Assembly (NCBI RefSeq): GCF_947623445.1
Contig: NC_135243.1
Span: 14,696,501-14,760,500, forward strand
From: Clavelina lepadiformis
Lineage: Eukaryota; Chordata; Ascidiacea; Aplousobranchia; Clavelinidae
Length of the DNA stretch: 64,000 bases
Reading direction: 5' to 3'
The notes beneath the pieces were generated by a model. It saw only the letters and a list, made by a program, of their open reading frames with translations, was not told the origin of the DNA and made no database searches. Below, piece after piece: positions 35,984-49,665 of this stretch. Within the stretch, counting starts at the first letter, position 1. Each line of letters begins with the position of its first letter. The translations under genes were made by a program, and so were the position numbers.

Positions 35984-37000
35984 ATTTTAGTCGTGCTGTA
36001 TATTTCAATTCAATTTTTAGCAACTATTTGCTTTTTTGAATTTCCTATGCAATCGAATTGGATTTGGGAAGACCATTTTCTTTCATTTGAAATCGTCTAC
36101 GACCATACCAGGTTGAGTAGACCCGATCTCGTTCGATCTCGGAAGTTAAGCAACCTCGTGCCCGGTTAGTACTTGGATGGGTGACCGCCTGGGAATACCG
36201 GGTGCTGTAAGCATTTTAGTCATGCTGTATATTTCATTTAAATTTTTAGCAACTGTTTGCTTTTTTGAATTTCCTATGCAATCGAATTAGAATTGAAAAT
36301 GCCATTTTCTTTCTTTTGAATTCGCCTACGACCATACCGGGTTGAGTAGACCCGATCTCGTTCGATCTCGGAAGTTAAGCAACCTCGGTCTCGGTTATAA
36401 CTTGGATGGGTGACCGCCTGGGAATACCGGGTGTTATAAGCAATTTAGTCATGCTGTATATTTCAATTAAATTAATAGCAACTGTTTGTAATTTTGAATT
36501 TCCTATGCAATCGAATTAGAATTAAAAAAGCCATTTTCTTTCATTTTGAAACGCCTACGACAATACCAGGTTGAGTAGACCCGATCTCGGAAGTTAAGCA
36601 ACCTCGGGCCCGGTTAATACTTGGATGGGTGATTGCGTGGTAATACCGGGTGTTGTAAGCATTTTAGTCATGCTGTATCTTTCAATCAAACTTATAATAA
36701 CTTTTTGCTTTTTTGAATTTCCTATGCAAGTGAATTAGAATTGAAAAGGCCATTTTCTTTCATTTCAATTCGCCCACGACCATACCAGGTTGAGTAGACC
36801 CGATCTCGTTCGATCTCGGAAGTTAAGCAACCTCGGGCCCGGTTATTACTTGGATGTGTGACCGCCTGGGAATACCGGTTGTTGTAAGCAATTTAGTCAT
36901 GCTGTATATTTCAATTAAATATATAGCAACTGTTTGTGATTTTGAATTTCCTATGCAAACGAATTATATTTAAAAAAGCCATTTTCTTTCATTTGAAATC

Positions 37001-37118
37001 GCCTACGACCATACCAGGTTGAGTAGACCCGATCTCGTTCGATCTTGGAAGTTAAGCAACCTCGGGCCCTGTTAGTACTTGGATGGGTGACCGCCTGGTA
37101 ATACCGGGTGTTGTAAGC
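37001..37118 (+). rRNA. Recombinant 5S copy at the join of the 2280-bp duplication
   Basis: The 5' part and the spacer before it match the 39281 gene. The 3' end (CTGGTAATACCGGG and the CAAACTTATAATAAC spacer) matches the 34731 gene. The switch therefore lies within the 3' third of the gene. The 48403 copy repeats it. Confidence 0.78.
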
Positions 37119-38145
37119 ATTTTAGTCATGCTGTATCTTTCAATCAAACTTATAATAACTATTTGCTTTTTTGAATTTCCTATGCAATCGAATTAGAATT
37201 CATAAAGCCATTTTCGTTCTTTTGAAATCGCCTACGACCATACCAGGTTGAGTAGACCCGATCTCGTTCGATCTCGGAAGTTAAGCAACCTCGGGCCCGG
37301 TTAATACTTGGATGGGTGACCGCCTGGGAATACCGGGTGTTGTAAGCATTTTATTCATGCTGTATATTTCAATCAAATTTATAGCAACTATTTGCTTTTT
37401 TGAATTTCCTATGCAATCGAATTTGATTTGGAAAGACCATTTTTCTTCATTTGAAATCGTCTACGACCATACCAGGTTGAGTAGACCCGATCTCGTTCGA
37501 TCTTGGAAGTTAAGCAACCTCGGGCCCTGTTAGTACTTGGATGGGTGACCGCCTGGGAATACCGGGTGTTGTAAGCATTTTAGTCATGCTGTATATTTCA
37601 ATTCAATTTTTAGCAACTATTTGCTTTTTTGAATTTCCTATGCAATCGAATTAGAATTCATAAAGCCATTTTCTTTCTTTTGAAATCGCCTACGACCATA
37701 CCAGGTTGAGTAGACCCGATCTCGTTCGATCTCGGAAGTTAAGCAACCTCGGGCCCGGTTAGTAGTTGGATGGGTGACTGCCTGGGAATACCGGGTGTTG
37801 TAAGCATTTTAGTCATGCTGTATATTTCAATTATTTTTATAGCAACTGTTTGCGTTTTTGTATTTCTTATGCAATCGAATTATAATTGAAAATGCCATTT
37901 TCTTTCTTTTGAAATTGCCTACGTCCATTCCGGGTTGAGTAGACCCGATCTCGTTCGATCTCGGAAGTTAAGCAACCTCGTTCCCGGTTAGTACTTGGAT
38001 GGTTGACCGCCTGGGAATAACGGGTGTTGTAAGCATTTTAGTCATGCTGTATCTTTCAATCAAATGTCTAGCAACTGTTTGCGTTTATTAATTTACTATG
38101 CAATCGAATTATAATTGAAAATGCCGTTTTCTTTCTTTTGAAATC

Positions 38146-38263
38146 GCCTACGACCATACCAGGTTGAGTAGACCCGATCTCGTTCGATCTCGGAAGTTAA
38201 GCAACCTCGGGCCCGGTTAGTACTTGGATGGGTGACCGCCTGGGAATACCGGGTGTTGTAAGC
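38146..38263 (+). rRNA. 5S rRNA, array consensus copy
   Basis: Same 118-nt gene as at 35866, within the second member of the 2280-bp duplication. Boxes A, IE and C, helices II, III and V and the T4 terminator are intact. Confidence 0.92.
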
Positions 38264-41200
38264 ATTTTAGTCATGCTGTATATTTCAATTCAATTTTTAG
38301 CAACTATTTGCTTTTTTGAATTTCCTATGCAATCGAATTGGATTTGGGAAGACCATTTTCTTTCATTTGAAATCGTCTACGACCATACCAGGTTGAGTAG
38401 ACCCGATCTCGTTCGATCTCGGAAGTTAAGCAACCTCGTGCCCGGTTAGTACTTGGATGGGTGACCGCCTGGGAATACCGGGTGCTGTAAGCATTTTAGT
38501 CATGCTGTATATTTCATTTAAATTTTTAGCAACTGTTTGCTTTTTTGAATTTCCTATGCAATCGAATTAGAATTGAAAATGCCATTTTCTTTCTTTTGAA
38601 TTCGCCTACGACCATACCGGGTTGAGTAGACCCGATCTCGTTCGATCTCGGAAGTTAAGCAACCTCGGTCTCGGTTATAACTTGGATGGGTGACCGCCTG
38701 GGAATACCGGGTGTTATAAGCAATTTAGTCATGCTGTATATTGCAATTAAATTAATAGCAACTGTTTGTAATTTTGAATTTCCTATGCAATCGAATTAGA
38801 ATTAAAAAAGCCATTTTCTTTCATTTTGAAACGCCTACGACAATACCAGGTTGAGTAGACCCGATCTCGGAAGTTAAGCAACCTCGGGCCCGGTTAATAC
38901 TTGGATGGGTGATTGCGTGGTAATACCGGGTGTTGTAAGCATTTTAGTCATGCTGTATCTTTCAATCAAACTTATAATAACTTTTTGCTTTTTTGAATTT
39001 CCTATGCAATTGAATTAGAATTGAAAAGGCCATTTTCTTTCATTTCAATTCGCCCACGACCATACCAGGTTGAGTAGACCCGATCTCGTTCGATCTCGGA
39101 AGTTAAGCAACCTCGGGCCCGGTTATTACTTGGATGTGTGACCGCCTGGGAATACCGGTTGTTGTAAGCAATTTAGTCATGCTGTATATTTCAATTAAAT
39201 ATATAGCAACTGTTTGTGATTTTGAATTTCCTATGCAAACGAATTATATTTAAAAAAGCCATTTTCTTTCATTTGAAATCGCCTACGACCATACCAGGTT
39301 GAGTAGACCCGATCTCGTTCGATCTCGGAAGTTAAGCAACCTCGGGCCCTGTTAGTACTTGGATGGGTGACCGCCTGGGAATACCGGGTGCTGTAAGCAT
39401 TTTAGTCATGCTGTATATTTCAATCAAATTTATAGCAACTATTTGCTTTTTTGAATTTCCTATGCAATCGAATTAGAATTGGAAAGACCATTTTCCTTCA
39501 TTTGAAATCGTCTACGACCATACCAAGTTGAGTAGACCCCATCTCGTTCGATCTCGGAAGTTAAGCAACCTCGGGCCCGGTTAGTACTTGGATGGGTGAC
39601 TGCCTGGGAATACCGGGTGTTGTAAGCATTTTAGTCATGCTGTATATTTTAATTCAATTTTTAGCAACTATATGCTTTTTTGAATTTCCTATGCAATCGA
39701 ATTAGAATTGAAAAGGCCATTTTCTTTCTTTTGAAATCGCCTACGACCATACCAGGTTGAGTAGACCTGATCTCGTTTGATCTCGGAAGTTAAGCAACCT
39801 CGGGCCCGGTTAGTACTTGGATGGGTGACCGCCTGGGAATACCGGGTGTTGTAAGCATTTTATTCATGCTGTATATTTCAATCAAATTTATAGCAACTAT
39901 TTGCTTTTTTGAATTTCCTATGCAATCGAATTAGATTTGGAAAGACCATTTTTTTTCATTTGAAATCGTCTACGACCATACAAGTTTGAGTAGACCCGAT
40001 CTCGTTCGATCTTGGAAGTTAAGCAACCTCGGGCCCTGTTAGTACTTGGATGGGTGACCGCCTGGGAATACCGGGTGTTGTAAGCAATTTAGTCATGCTG
40101 TATATTTCAATTAAATATATAGCAACTGTTTGCGTTTTTGTATTTCTTATGCAATCGAATTATAATTGAAAATGCCATTTTCTTTCTTTTGAAATTGCCT
40201 ACGACCATTCCGGGTTGAGTAGACCCGATCTCGTTTGATCTCGGAAGTTAAGCAACCTCGGGCCCGGTTAGTACTTGGATGGGTGACCGCCTGGGAATAC
40301 CGGGTGTTATAAGCATTTTAGTCATGCTGTATATTTCAATTAAATTAATAGCAACTGTTTGTGATTTTGAATTTCCTATGCAATCGAATTAGAATTAAAA
40401 AAGCCATTTTCTTTCATTTTGAAACGCCTACGACCATACCAGGTTGAGTAGACCCGATCTCGTTCGATCTCGGAAGTTAAGCAACCTCGGGCCCGGTTAA
40501 TATTTGGATGGGTGACCGCCTGGGAATAACGGGTGTTGTAAGCATTTTAGTCATGCTGTATATTTCAATCAAATTTATAGCAACTATTTGCTTTTTTGAA
40601 TTTCCTATGCAATCGAATTAGAATTGGAAATGCCATTTTCTTTCATTTGAAATCGCCTACGACCATACCAGGTTGAGTAGACCCGATCTCGTTCGATCTC
40701 GGAAGTTAAGCAACCTCGGGCCCTGTTAGTACTTGGATGATTGCCCGCCTGGGAATACCGGGTGTTGTAAGCATTTTAATCATGCTGTATATTTCAATCA
40801 AATGTCTAGCAACTGTTTGCGTTTTTTAATTTCCTATGCAATCCAATTAGAATTGAAAATGCCATTTTCTTTTTTTTGAAATCGCCTACGACCATACCAG
40901 GTTGAGTATACCCGATCACGGAAGTTAAGCAACCTCGGGCCCTGTTAGTACTTGGATGGGTGACCGCCTGGGAATACCGGGTGTTGTAAGCATTTTAGTC
41001 ATGCTGTATATTTCAATTAAATTTTTAGCAACTATTTGCTTTTTTGAATTTCCTATGCAATCGAATTTGAATTCATAAAGCCATTTTTATTCTTTTGAAA
41101 TCGCCTACGACCATACCAGGTTGAGTAGACCCGATCTCGTTCGATCTCGGAAGTTAAGCAACCTCGGTCCCGGTTAGTACTTGGATGGGTGACCGCCTGG

Positions 41201-41331
41201 GAATACCGTGGTTTGTAAGCGTTTTAGTCATGCTGTATATTTCAATTATTTTTATAACATCTGTTTACTTTTTTGAATTTCCTATGCAATCGAATTAGAA
41301 TTGAAAATGCCATTTTATTTCATTTGAAATC

Positions 41332-44300
41332 ACCTACGACCATAACAGAATGAGTAGACCCGATCTCGTTCGATCTCGGAAGTTAAGCAACCTCGGGCCC
41401 GGTTAGTACTTGGATGGGTGACCACCTGGGAATAACGGGTGTTGTAAGCATTTTAGTCATGCTGTATATTTCAATTCAATTTTTAGCAACTATTTGCTTT
41501 TTTAAATTTCCTATGCAATCGAATTAGATATCAAATAGCCATTTTCTTTCTTTTGAAATCGCCTACGACCATACCAGGTTAAATAGACCCGATCTCGTTC
41601 GATCTCGGAAGTTAAGCAACCTCGTGCCCGGTTAGTACTTGGATGGGTGACCGCCTGGGAATACCAGGTGCTGTAAGCATTTTAGTCATGCTGTATACTT
41701 CAATTAAATTTTTAGCAACTATTTGCTTTTTTGAATTTCCTATGCAATCGAATTAGAATTGAAAATGCCATTTTCTTTCTTTTGAAATCGCCTACGACCA
41801 TACCAGGTTAAGTAGACCTGATCTCGGTCGATCTCGGAAGTTAAGCAACCTCGGGCCCTGTTAGTACTTGGATGGGTGACCGCCTGGGAATACCGGGTGT
41901 TGTAAGCATTTTAGTCATGCTGTATATTTCAATTCAATTTTTAGCAACTATTTGCTTTTTTGAATTTCCTATGCAATCGAATTTGAATTCATAAAGCCAT
42001 TTTCTTTCATTTGAAATCGCCTACGACCATACCAGGTTGAGTAGACCCGATCTCGTTCGATCTCGGAAGTTAAGCAACCTCGGGCCCGGTTAGTAGTTGG
42101 ATGGGTGACTGCCTGGGAATCCCGGTTGTTGTAAGCATTTTAGTCATGCTGTATATTTCAATTATTTTTATAGCAACTGTTTGCGTTTTTGTATTTCTTA
42201 TGCAATCGAATTAGAATTGAAAATGTCATTTTCTTTCTTTTGAAATTGCCTACGACCATACCGGGTTGAGTAGACCCGATCTCGTTCGATCTCGGAAGTT
42301 AAGCAACCTCGGGCCCGGTTAGTACTTGGATGGGTGACCGCCTGGGAATACCGGGTGTTGTAAGCATTTTAGTCATGCTGTATAATTCAATTAAATTTAT
42401 AACATCTGTTTACTTTTTTGAATTTCCTATGCAATCGAATTTGAATTCATAATAACATTTTCTTTCATTTGAAATCGCCTACGACCATACCAGGTTGAGT
42501 AAACCCGATCTCGTTCGATCTCGGAAGTTAAGCAACCTCGTGCCCGGTTAGTACTTGGATGGGTGACCAGCTGGGAATACCAGGTGCTGTAAGCATTTTA
42601 GTCATGCTGTATACTTCAATTAAATTTTTAGCAACTATTTGCTTTTTTTGAATTTCCTATGCAATCGAATTAGAATTGAAAATGCCATTTTCTTTCTTTT
42701 GAAATCGCCTACGACCATACCAGGTTGAGTAGACCTGATCTCGTTCGATCTCGGAAGTTAAGCAACCTCGGGCCCGGTTAGTACTTGGATGGGTGACCGC
42801 CTGGGAATAGCGGGTGTTGTAAGCATTTTATTCATGCTGTATATTTCAATCAAATTTATAGCAACTATTTGCTTTTTTGAATTTCCTATGCAATCGAATT
42901 AGATTTGGAAAGACCATTTTTCTTCATTTGAAATCGTCTACGACCATACCAGTTTGAGTAGACCCGATCTCGTTCGATCTTGGAAGTTAAGCAACCTCGG
43001 GCCCTGTTAGTACTTGGATGGTTGACCGCCTGGGAATACCGGGTGTTGTAAGCATTTTAGTCATGCTGTATATTTCAATTCAATTTTTAGCAACTATTTG
43101 CTTTTTTGAATTTCCTATGCAATCGAATTAGAATTCATAAAGCCATTTTTATTCTTTTGAAATCGCCTACGACCATACCAGGTTGAGTAAACCCGATCTC
43201 GTTCGATCTTGGAAGTTAAGCAACCTCGGGCCCGGTTAGTACTTGGATGGGTGACCGCCTGGGAATACCGGGTGCTGTAAGCATTTTAATCATGCTGTAT
43301 ATTTCAATTAAATTTTTAGCAACTATTTGCTTTTTTGAATTTCCTATGCAATCGAATTAGAATTGGAAAGACTATTTTCTTTCATTTGGAAATCGCCTAC
43401 GACCATACCAGGTTGAGTAGACCCGATCTCGTTCGATCTCGGAAGTTAAGCAACCTCGGGCCCGGTTAGTACTTGGATGGTTGACCGCCTGGGAATACCG
43501 GGTGTTGTAAGCATTTTAGTCATGCTGTATATTTCAATCAAATGTCTAGCAACTGTTTGCATTTTTTAATTTCCTATGCAATCGAATTCTAATTGAAAAT
43601 GCCCTTTTCTTTTTTTTGAAATCGTCTACGACCATACCAGGTTGAGTATACCCGATCTCGGAACTTAAGCAACCTCGGGCCCTGTTAGTACTTGGATAGG
43701 TGACCGCCTGGGAATACCGGGTGTTGTAAGCATTTTAGTCATGCTTTATATTTCAATTCAATTTTTAGCAACTATTTGCTTTTTTGAATTTCCTATGCAA
43801 TCGAATTAGAATTCATAAAGCCATTTTTATTCTTTTGAAATCGCTTACGACCATACCAGGTTGAGTAGACCCGATCTCGTTCGATCTCGGAAGTTAAGCA
43901 ACCTCGGGCCCGGTTAGTACTTGGATGGGTGACCGCCTAGGAATACCGGGTGCTGTAAGAATTTTAATCATGCTGTATATTTCAATTAAAATTTTAGCAA
44001 CTATTTGCTTTTTTGAATTTCCTATGCAATCGATTTAGAATTGAAAAGGCCATTTTATTTCTTTTGAAATCGCCTACGACCATACCAGGTTGAGCAGACC
44101 TGATCTCGTTCGATCTCGGAAGTTAATTAACCTCGGGCCCTGTTAGTACTTGGATGGTTGACCGCCTGGGAATACCGGGTGTTGTAAACATTTTAGTCAT
44201 GCTGTATATTTCAATTATTTTTATAACAACTGTTTGCGTTTTTGTATTTCTTATGCAATCAAATTAGAATTTGAAAGACCATTTTCTTTCATTTGAAATC

Positions 44301-46469
44301 GTCTACGACCATACCAGGTTGAGTAGACCCGATCTCGTTCGATCTCGGAAGTTAAGCAACCTCGGGCCCGGTTAGTACTTGGATGGGTGACCACCTGGGA
44401 ATAACGGGTGTTGTAAGCATTTTAGTCATGCTGTATATTTCAATTAAATTTTTAGCAACTATTTGCTTTTTTGAATTTCCTATGCAATCGAATTAGAATT
44501 CATAAAGCCATTTTCTTTCTTTTGAATTCGCCTACGACCATACCAGGTTAAGTAGAACCGATCTCGTTCGATCTCGGAAGTTAAGCAACCTCGTGCCCGG
44601 TTAGTACTTGGATGGGTGACCGCCTGGGAATACCGTGTGTTGTAATTATTTTAGTCATGCTGTATATTTCAATCAAATTTATAGCAACTATTTGCTTTTT
44701 TGAATTTCCTATGCAATCGAATTAGAATTGGAAAGACCATTTTCTTTCATTTGAAATCGTCTACGACCATACCAGGTTGAGTAGACCCGATCTCGTTCGA
44801 TCTCGGAAGTTAAGCAACCTCGGGCCCGGTTAATTTTTGGATGGGTGACCGCCTGGGAATAACGGGTGTTGTAAGCATTTTAGTCATGCTGTATATTTCA
44901 ATCAAATTTATAGCAACTATTTGCTTTTTTGAATTTCCTATGCAATCGAATTAGAATTGGAAAGACCATTTTCTTTCATTTGAAATCGCCTACGACCATA
45001 CCAGGTTGAGTAGACCCGATCTCGTTCGATCTCGGAAGTTAAGCAACCTCGGGCCCTGTTAGTACTTGGATGATTGACCGCCTGGGAATACCGGGTGTTG
45101 TAAGCATTTTAATCATGCTGTATATTTCAATCAAATGTCTAGCAACTGTTTGCGTTTTTTAATTTCCTATGCAATCCAATTAGAATTGAAAATGCCCTTT
45201 TCTTTTTTTTGAAATCGCCTACGACCATACCAGGTTGAGTATACCCGATCTCGGAAGTTAAGCAACCTCGGGCCCTGTTAGTACTTGGATGGTTGACCGC
45301 CTGGGAATAACGGGTGTTGTAAGCATTTTAGTCATGCTGTATATTTCAATCAAATTTATAACAACTATTTGCTTTTTTGAATTTCTTATGCAATCGAATT
45401 AGAATTGGAAAGACCATTTTCTTTCATTTGAAATCGTCTACGACCATACCAGGTTGAGTAGACCCGATCTCGTTCGATCTCGGAAGTTAAGCAACCTCGT
45501 GCCCGGTTAGTACTTGGATAGGTGACCGCCTGGGAATACCGGGTGTTGTAAGCATTTTAGTCATGCTGTATATTTCAATTAAATTTTTAGCAACTATTTG
45601 CTTTTTTGAATTTCCTATGCAATCGAATTAGAATTCATAAAGCCATTTTCTTTCCTTTGAAATCGCCTACGACCATACCAGGTTGAGCAGACCCGATCTC
45701 GTTCGATCTCGGAAGTTAAGCAACCTCGGGCCCGGTTAGTACTTGGATGGGTGACCGCCTGGGAATACCGGGTGCTGTAAGCATTTTAGTCATGCTGTAT
45801 ATTTCAATTAAATTTTTAGCAACTTTTTGCTTTTTTGAATTTCCTATGCAATCGAATTAAAATTGAAAATGCCATTTTCTTTCTTTTGAAATCGCCTACG
45901 ACCATACCAGGTTGAGCAGACCTGGTCTCGTTCGATCTCGGAAGTTAAGCAACCTCGGGCCCTGTTAGTACTTGGATGGTTGACCGACTGGGAATACCGG
46001 GTGTTGTAAGCATTTTAGTCATGCTGTATCTTTCAATCAAATGTCTAGCAACTGTTTGCGTTTATTAATTTACTATGCAATCGAATTATAATTGAAAATG
46101 CCCTTTTCTTTCTTTTGAAATCGCCTACGACCATACCAGGTTGAGTAGACCCGATCTTGTTCGATCTCGGAAGTTAAGCAACCTCGGGCCCGGTTAGTAC
46201 TTGGATGGGTGACCGCCTGGGAATACCGGGTGTTGTAAGCATTTTAGTCATGCTGTATATTTCAATTCAATTTTTAGCAACTATTTGCTTTTTTGAATTT
46301 CCTATGCAATCGAATTGGATTTGGGAAGACCATTTTCTTTCATTTGAAATCGTCTACGACCATACCAGGTTGAGTAGACCCGATCTCGTTCGATCTCGGA
46401 AGTTAAGCAACCTCGTGCCCGGTTAGTACTTGGATGGGTGACCGCCTGGGAATACCGGGTGCTGTAAGC
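41332..46469 (+). rRNA. 5S rRNA gene cluster 9 (23 copies)
   Basis: Gene starts: 41332, 41561, 41790, 42019, 42248, 42477, 42707, 42936, 43165, 43395, 43624d, 43843, 44072, 44301, 44530, 44759, 44988, 45217d, 45436, 45665, 45894, 46123, 46352. They match 29024 onward with offset 12308, then 12079 after one unit was lost within the copy at 41790. The run ends at the join after 46352, where three units present at 34502-35178 are missing. Confidence 0.94.
41790..41907 (+). rRNA. Recombinant 5S copy at a one-unit deletion
   Basis: Starts as the 29482 gene (GGTTAAGTAGACCTGATCTCGGTCG) and ends as the 29711 gene (GGGCCCTGTTAG with TTTTAGTC after it). The intervening 229 bp is missing. The gene at 53421 is identical in form. 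The same place at 63220 is not fused. Confidence 0.82.
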
Positions 46470-47267
46470 ATTTTATTCATGCTGTATATTTCAATCAAAT
46501 TTATAGCAACTATTTGCTTTTTTGAATTTCCTATGCAATCGAATTTGATTTGGAAAGACCATTTTTCTTCATTTGAAATCGTCTACGACCATACCAGGTT
46601 GAGTAGACCCGATCTCGTTCGATCTTGGAAGTTAAGCAACCTCGGGCCCTGTTAGTACTTGGATGGGTGACCGCCTGGGAATACCGGGTGTTGTAAGCAT
46701 TTTAGTCATGCTGTATATTTCAATTCAATTTTTAGCAACTATTTGCTTTTTTGAATTTCCTATGCAATCGAATTAGAATTCATAAAGCCATTTTCTTTCT
46801 TTTGAAATCGCCTACGACCATACCAGGTTGAGTAGACCCGATCTCGTTCGATCTCGGAAGTTAAGCAACCTCGGGCCCGGTTAGTAGTTGGATGGGTGAC
46901 TGCCTGGGAATACCGGGTGTTGTAAGCATTTTAGTCATGCTGTATATTTCAATTATTTTTATAGCAACTGTTTGCGTTTTTGTATTTCTTATGCAATCGA
47001 ATTATAATTGAAAATGCCATTTTCTTTCTTTTGAAATTGCCTACGTCCATTCCGGGTTGAGTAGACCCAATCTCGTTCGATCTCGGAAGTTAAGCAACCT
47101 CGTTCCCGGTTAGTACTTGGATGGTTGACCGCCTGGGAATAACGGGTGTTGTAAGCATTTTAGTCATGCTGTATCTTTCAATCAAATGTCTAGCAACTGT
47201 TTGCGTTTATTAATTTACTATGCAATCGAATTATAATTGAAAATGCCGTTTTCTTTCTTTTGAAATC

Positions 47268-47385
47268 GCCTACGACCATACCAGGTTGAGTAGACCCGAT
47301 CTCGTTCGATCTCGGAAGTTAAGCAACCTCGGGCCCGGTTAGTACTTGGATGGGTGACCGCCTGGGAATACCGGGTGTTGTAAGC
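47268..47385 (+). rRNA. 5S rRNA, array consensus copy
   Basis: Same 118-nt gene as at 35866. The spacer after it carries TCGTGCTG, as does the spacer after 35866, marking descent from that copy. Confidence 0.92.
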
Positions 47386-49547
47386 ATTTTAGTCGTGCTG
47401 TATATTTCAATTCAATTTTTAGCAACTATTTGCTTTTTTGAATTTCCTATGCAATCGAATTGGATTTGGGAAGACCATTTTCTTTCATTTGAAATCGTCT
47501 ACGACCATACCAGGTTGAGTAGACCCGGTCTCGTTCGATCTCGGAAGTTAAGCAACCTCGTGCCCGGTTAGTACTTGGATGGGTGACCGCCTGGGAATAC
47601 CGGGTGCTGTAAGCATTTTAGTCATGCTGTATATTTCATTTAAATTTTTAGCAACTGTTTGCTTTTTTGAATTTCCTATGCAATCGAATTAGAATTGAAA
47701 ATGCCATTTTCTTTCTTTTGAATTCGCCTACGACCATACCGGGTTGAGTAGACCCGATCTCGTTCGATCTCGGAAGTTAAGCAACCTCGGTCTCGGTTAT
47801 AACTTGGATGGGTGACCGCCTGGGAATACCGGGTGTTATAAGCAATTTAGTCATGCTGTATATTTCAATTAAATTAATAGCAACTGTTTGTAATTTTGAA
47901 TTTCCTATGCAATCGAATTAGAATTAAAAAAGCCATTTTCTTTCATTTTGAAACGCCTACGACAATACCAGGTTGAGTAGACCCGATCTCGGAAGTTAAG
48001 CAACCTCGGGCCCGGTTAATACTTGGATGGGTGATTGCGTGGTAATACCGGGTGTTGTAAGCATTTTAGTCATGCTGTATCTTTCAATCAAACTTATAAT
48101 AACTTTTTGCTTTTTTGAATTTCCTATGCAAGTGAATTAGAATTGAAAAGGCCATTTTCTTTCATTTCAATTCGCCCACGACCATACCAGGTTGAGTAGA
48201 CCCGATCTCGTTCGATCTCGGAAGTTAAGCAACCTCGGGCCCGGTTATTACTTGGATGTGTGACCGCCTGGGAATACCGGTTGTTGTAAGCAATTTAGTC
48301 ATGCTGTATATTTCAATTAAATATATAGCAACTGTTTGTGATTTTGAATTTCCTATGCAAACGAATTATATTTAAAAAAGCCATTTTCTTTCATTTGAAA
48401 TCGCCTACGACCATACCAGGTTGAGTAGACCCGATCTCGTTCGATCTTGGAAGTTAAGCAACCTCGGGCCCTGTTAGTACTTGGATGGGTGACCGCCTGG
48501 TAATACCGGGTGTTGTAAGCATTTTAGTCATGCTGTATCTTTCAATCAAACTTATAATAACTATTTGCTTTTTTGAATTTCCTATGCAATCGAATTAGAA
48601 TTCATAAAGCCATTTTCGTTCTTTTGAAATCGCCTACGACCATACCAGGTTGAGTAGACCCGATCTCGTTCGATCTCGGAAGTTAAGCAACCTCGGGCCC
48701 GGTTAATACTTGGATGGGTGACCGCCTGGGAATACCGGGTGTTGTAAGCATTTTATTCATGCTGTATATTTCAATCAAATTTATAGCAACTATTTGCTTT
48801 TTTGAATTTCCTATGCAATCGAATTTGATTTGGAAAGACCATTTTTCTTCATTTGAAATCGTCTACGACCATACCAGGTTGAGTAGACCCGATCTCGTTC
48901 GATCTTGGAAGTTAAGCAACCTCGGGCCCTGTTAGTACTTGGATGGGTGACCGCCTGGGAATACCGGGTGTTGTAAGCATTTTAGTCATGCTGTATATTT
49001 CAATTCAATTTTTAGCAACTATTTGCTTTTTTGAATTTCCTATGCAATCGAATTAGAATTCATAAAGCCATTTTCTTTCTTTTGAAATCGCCTACGACCA
49101 TACCAGGTTGAGTAGACCCGATCTCGTTCGATCTCGGAAGTTAAGCAACCTCGGGCCCGGTTAGTAGTTGGATGGGTGACTGCCTGGGAATACCGGGTGT
49201 TGTAAGCATTTTAGTCATGCTGTATATTTCAATTATTTTTATAGCAACTGTTTGCGTTTTTGTATTTCTTATGCAATCGAATTATAATTGAAAATGCCAT
49301 TTTCTTTCTTTTGAAATTGCCTACGTCCATTCCGGGTTGAGTAGACCCGATCTCGTTCGATCTCGGAAGTTAAGCAACCTCGTTCCCGGTTAGTACTTGG
49401 ATGGTTGACCGCCTGGGAATAACGGGTGTTGTAAGCATTTTAGTCATGCTGTATCTTTCAATCAAATGTCTAGCAACTGTTTGCGTTTATTAATTTACTA
49501 TGCAATCGAATTATAATTGAAAATGCCGTTTTCTTTCTTTTGAAATC

Positions 49548-49665
49548 GCCTACGACCATACCAGGTTGAGTAGACCCGATCTCGTTCGATCTCGGAAGTT
49601 AAGCAACCTCGGGCCCGGTTAGTACTTGGATGGGTGACCGCCTGGGAATACCGGGTGTTGTAAGC
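49548..49665 (+). rRNA. 5S rRNA, array consensus copy
   Basis: Same 118-nt gene as at 38146, of which it is the counterpart at offset 11402. Confidence 0.92.

Larger units (their letters stand above)
34950..39509 (+). repeat. Inner tandem duplication, 2 x 2280 bp (10 genes each)
   Basis: Genes 34950-37001 and 37230-39281 pair one to one at offset 2280, including matching deletion copies (36553 and 38833) and GCCCACG copies (36772 and 39052). Small differences exist, such as TCGTGCTG at about 35992 against TCATGCTG. The same pair is present at 46581-51140. Confidence 0.9.
28347..40654 (+). repeat. Higher-order repeat copy, 54 genes, 12308 bp
   Basis: Delimited by the GATTGCCCG marker genes at 28347 and 40655. 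It begins as the older 8-kb type and is extended by about 8 kb of variants first seen from 32.4 kb on, including the 2280-bp inner duplication. Confidence 0.9.
34950..41220 (+). rRNA. 5S rRNA gene cluster 8 (28 copies with an internal 2280-bp duplication)
   Basis: Gene starts: 34950, 35179, 35408, 35637, 35866, 36095, 36324, 36553d, 36772, 37001; then the duplicated set 37230, 37459, 37688, 37917, 38146, 38375, 38604, 38833d, 39052, 39281; then 39510, 39739, 39968, 40197, 40426, 40655, 40884d, 41103. The copies at 35866 and 38146 have the array consensus at every position. The copies at 36772 and 39052 begin GCCCACG. The last three bring back the marker region of the earlier blocks. Confidence 0.94.
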
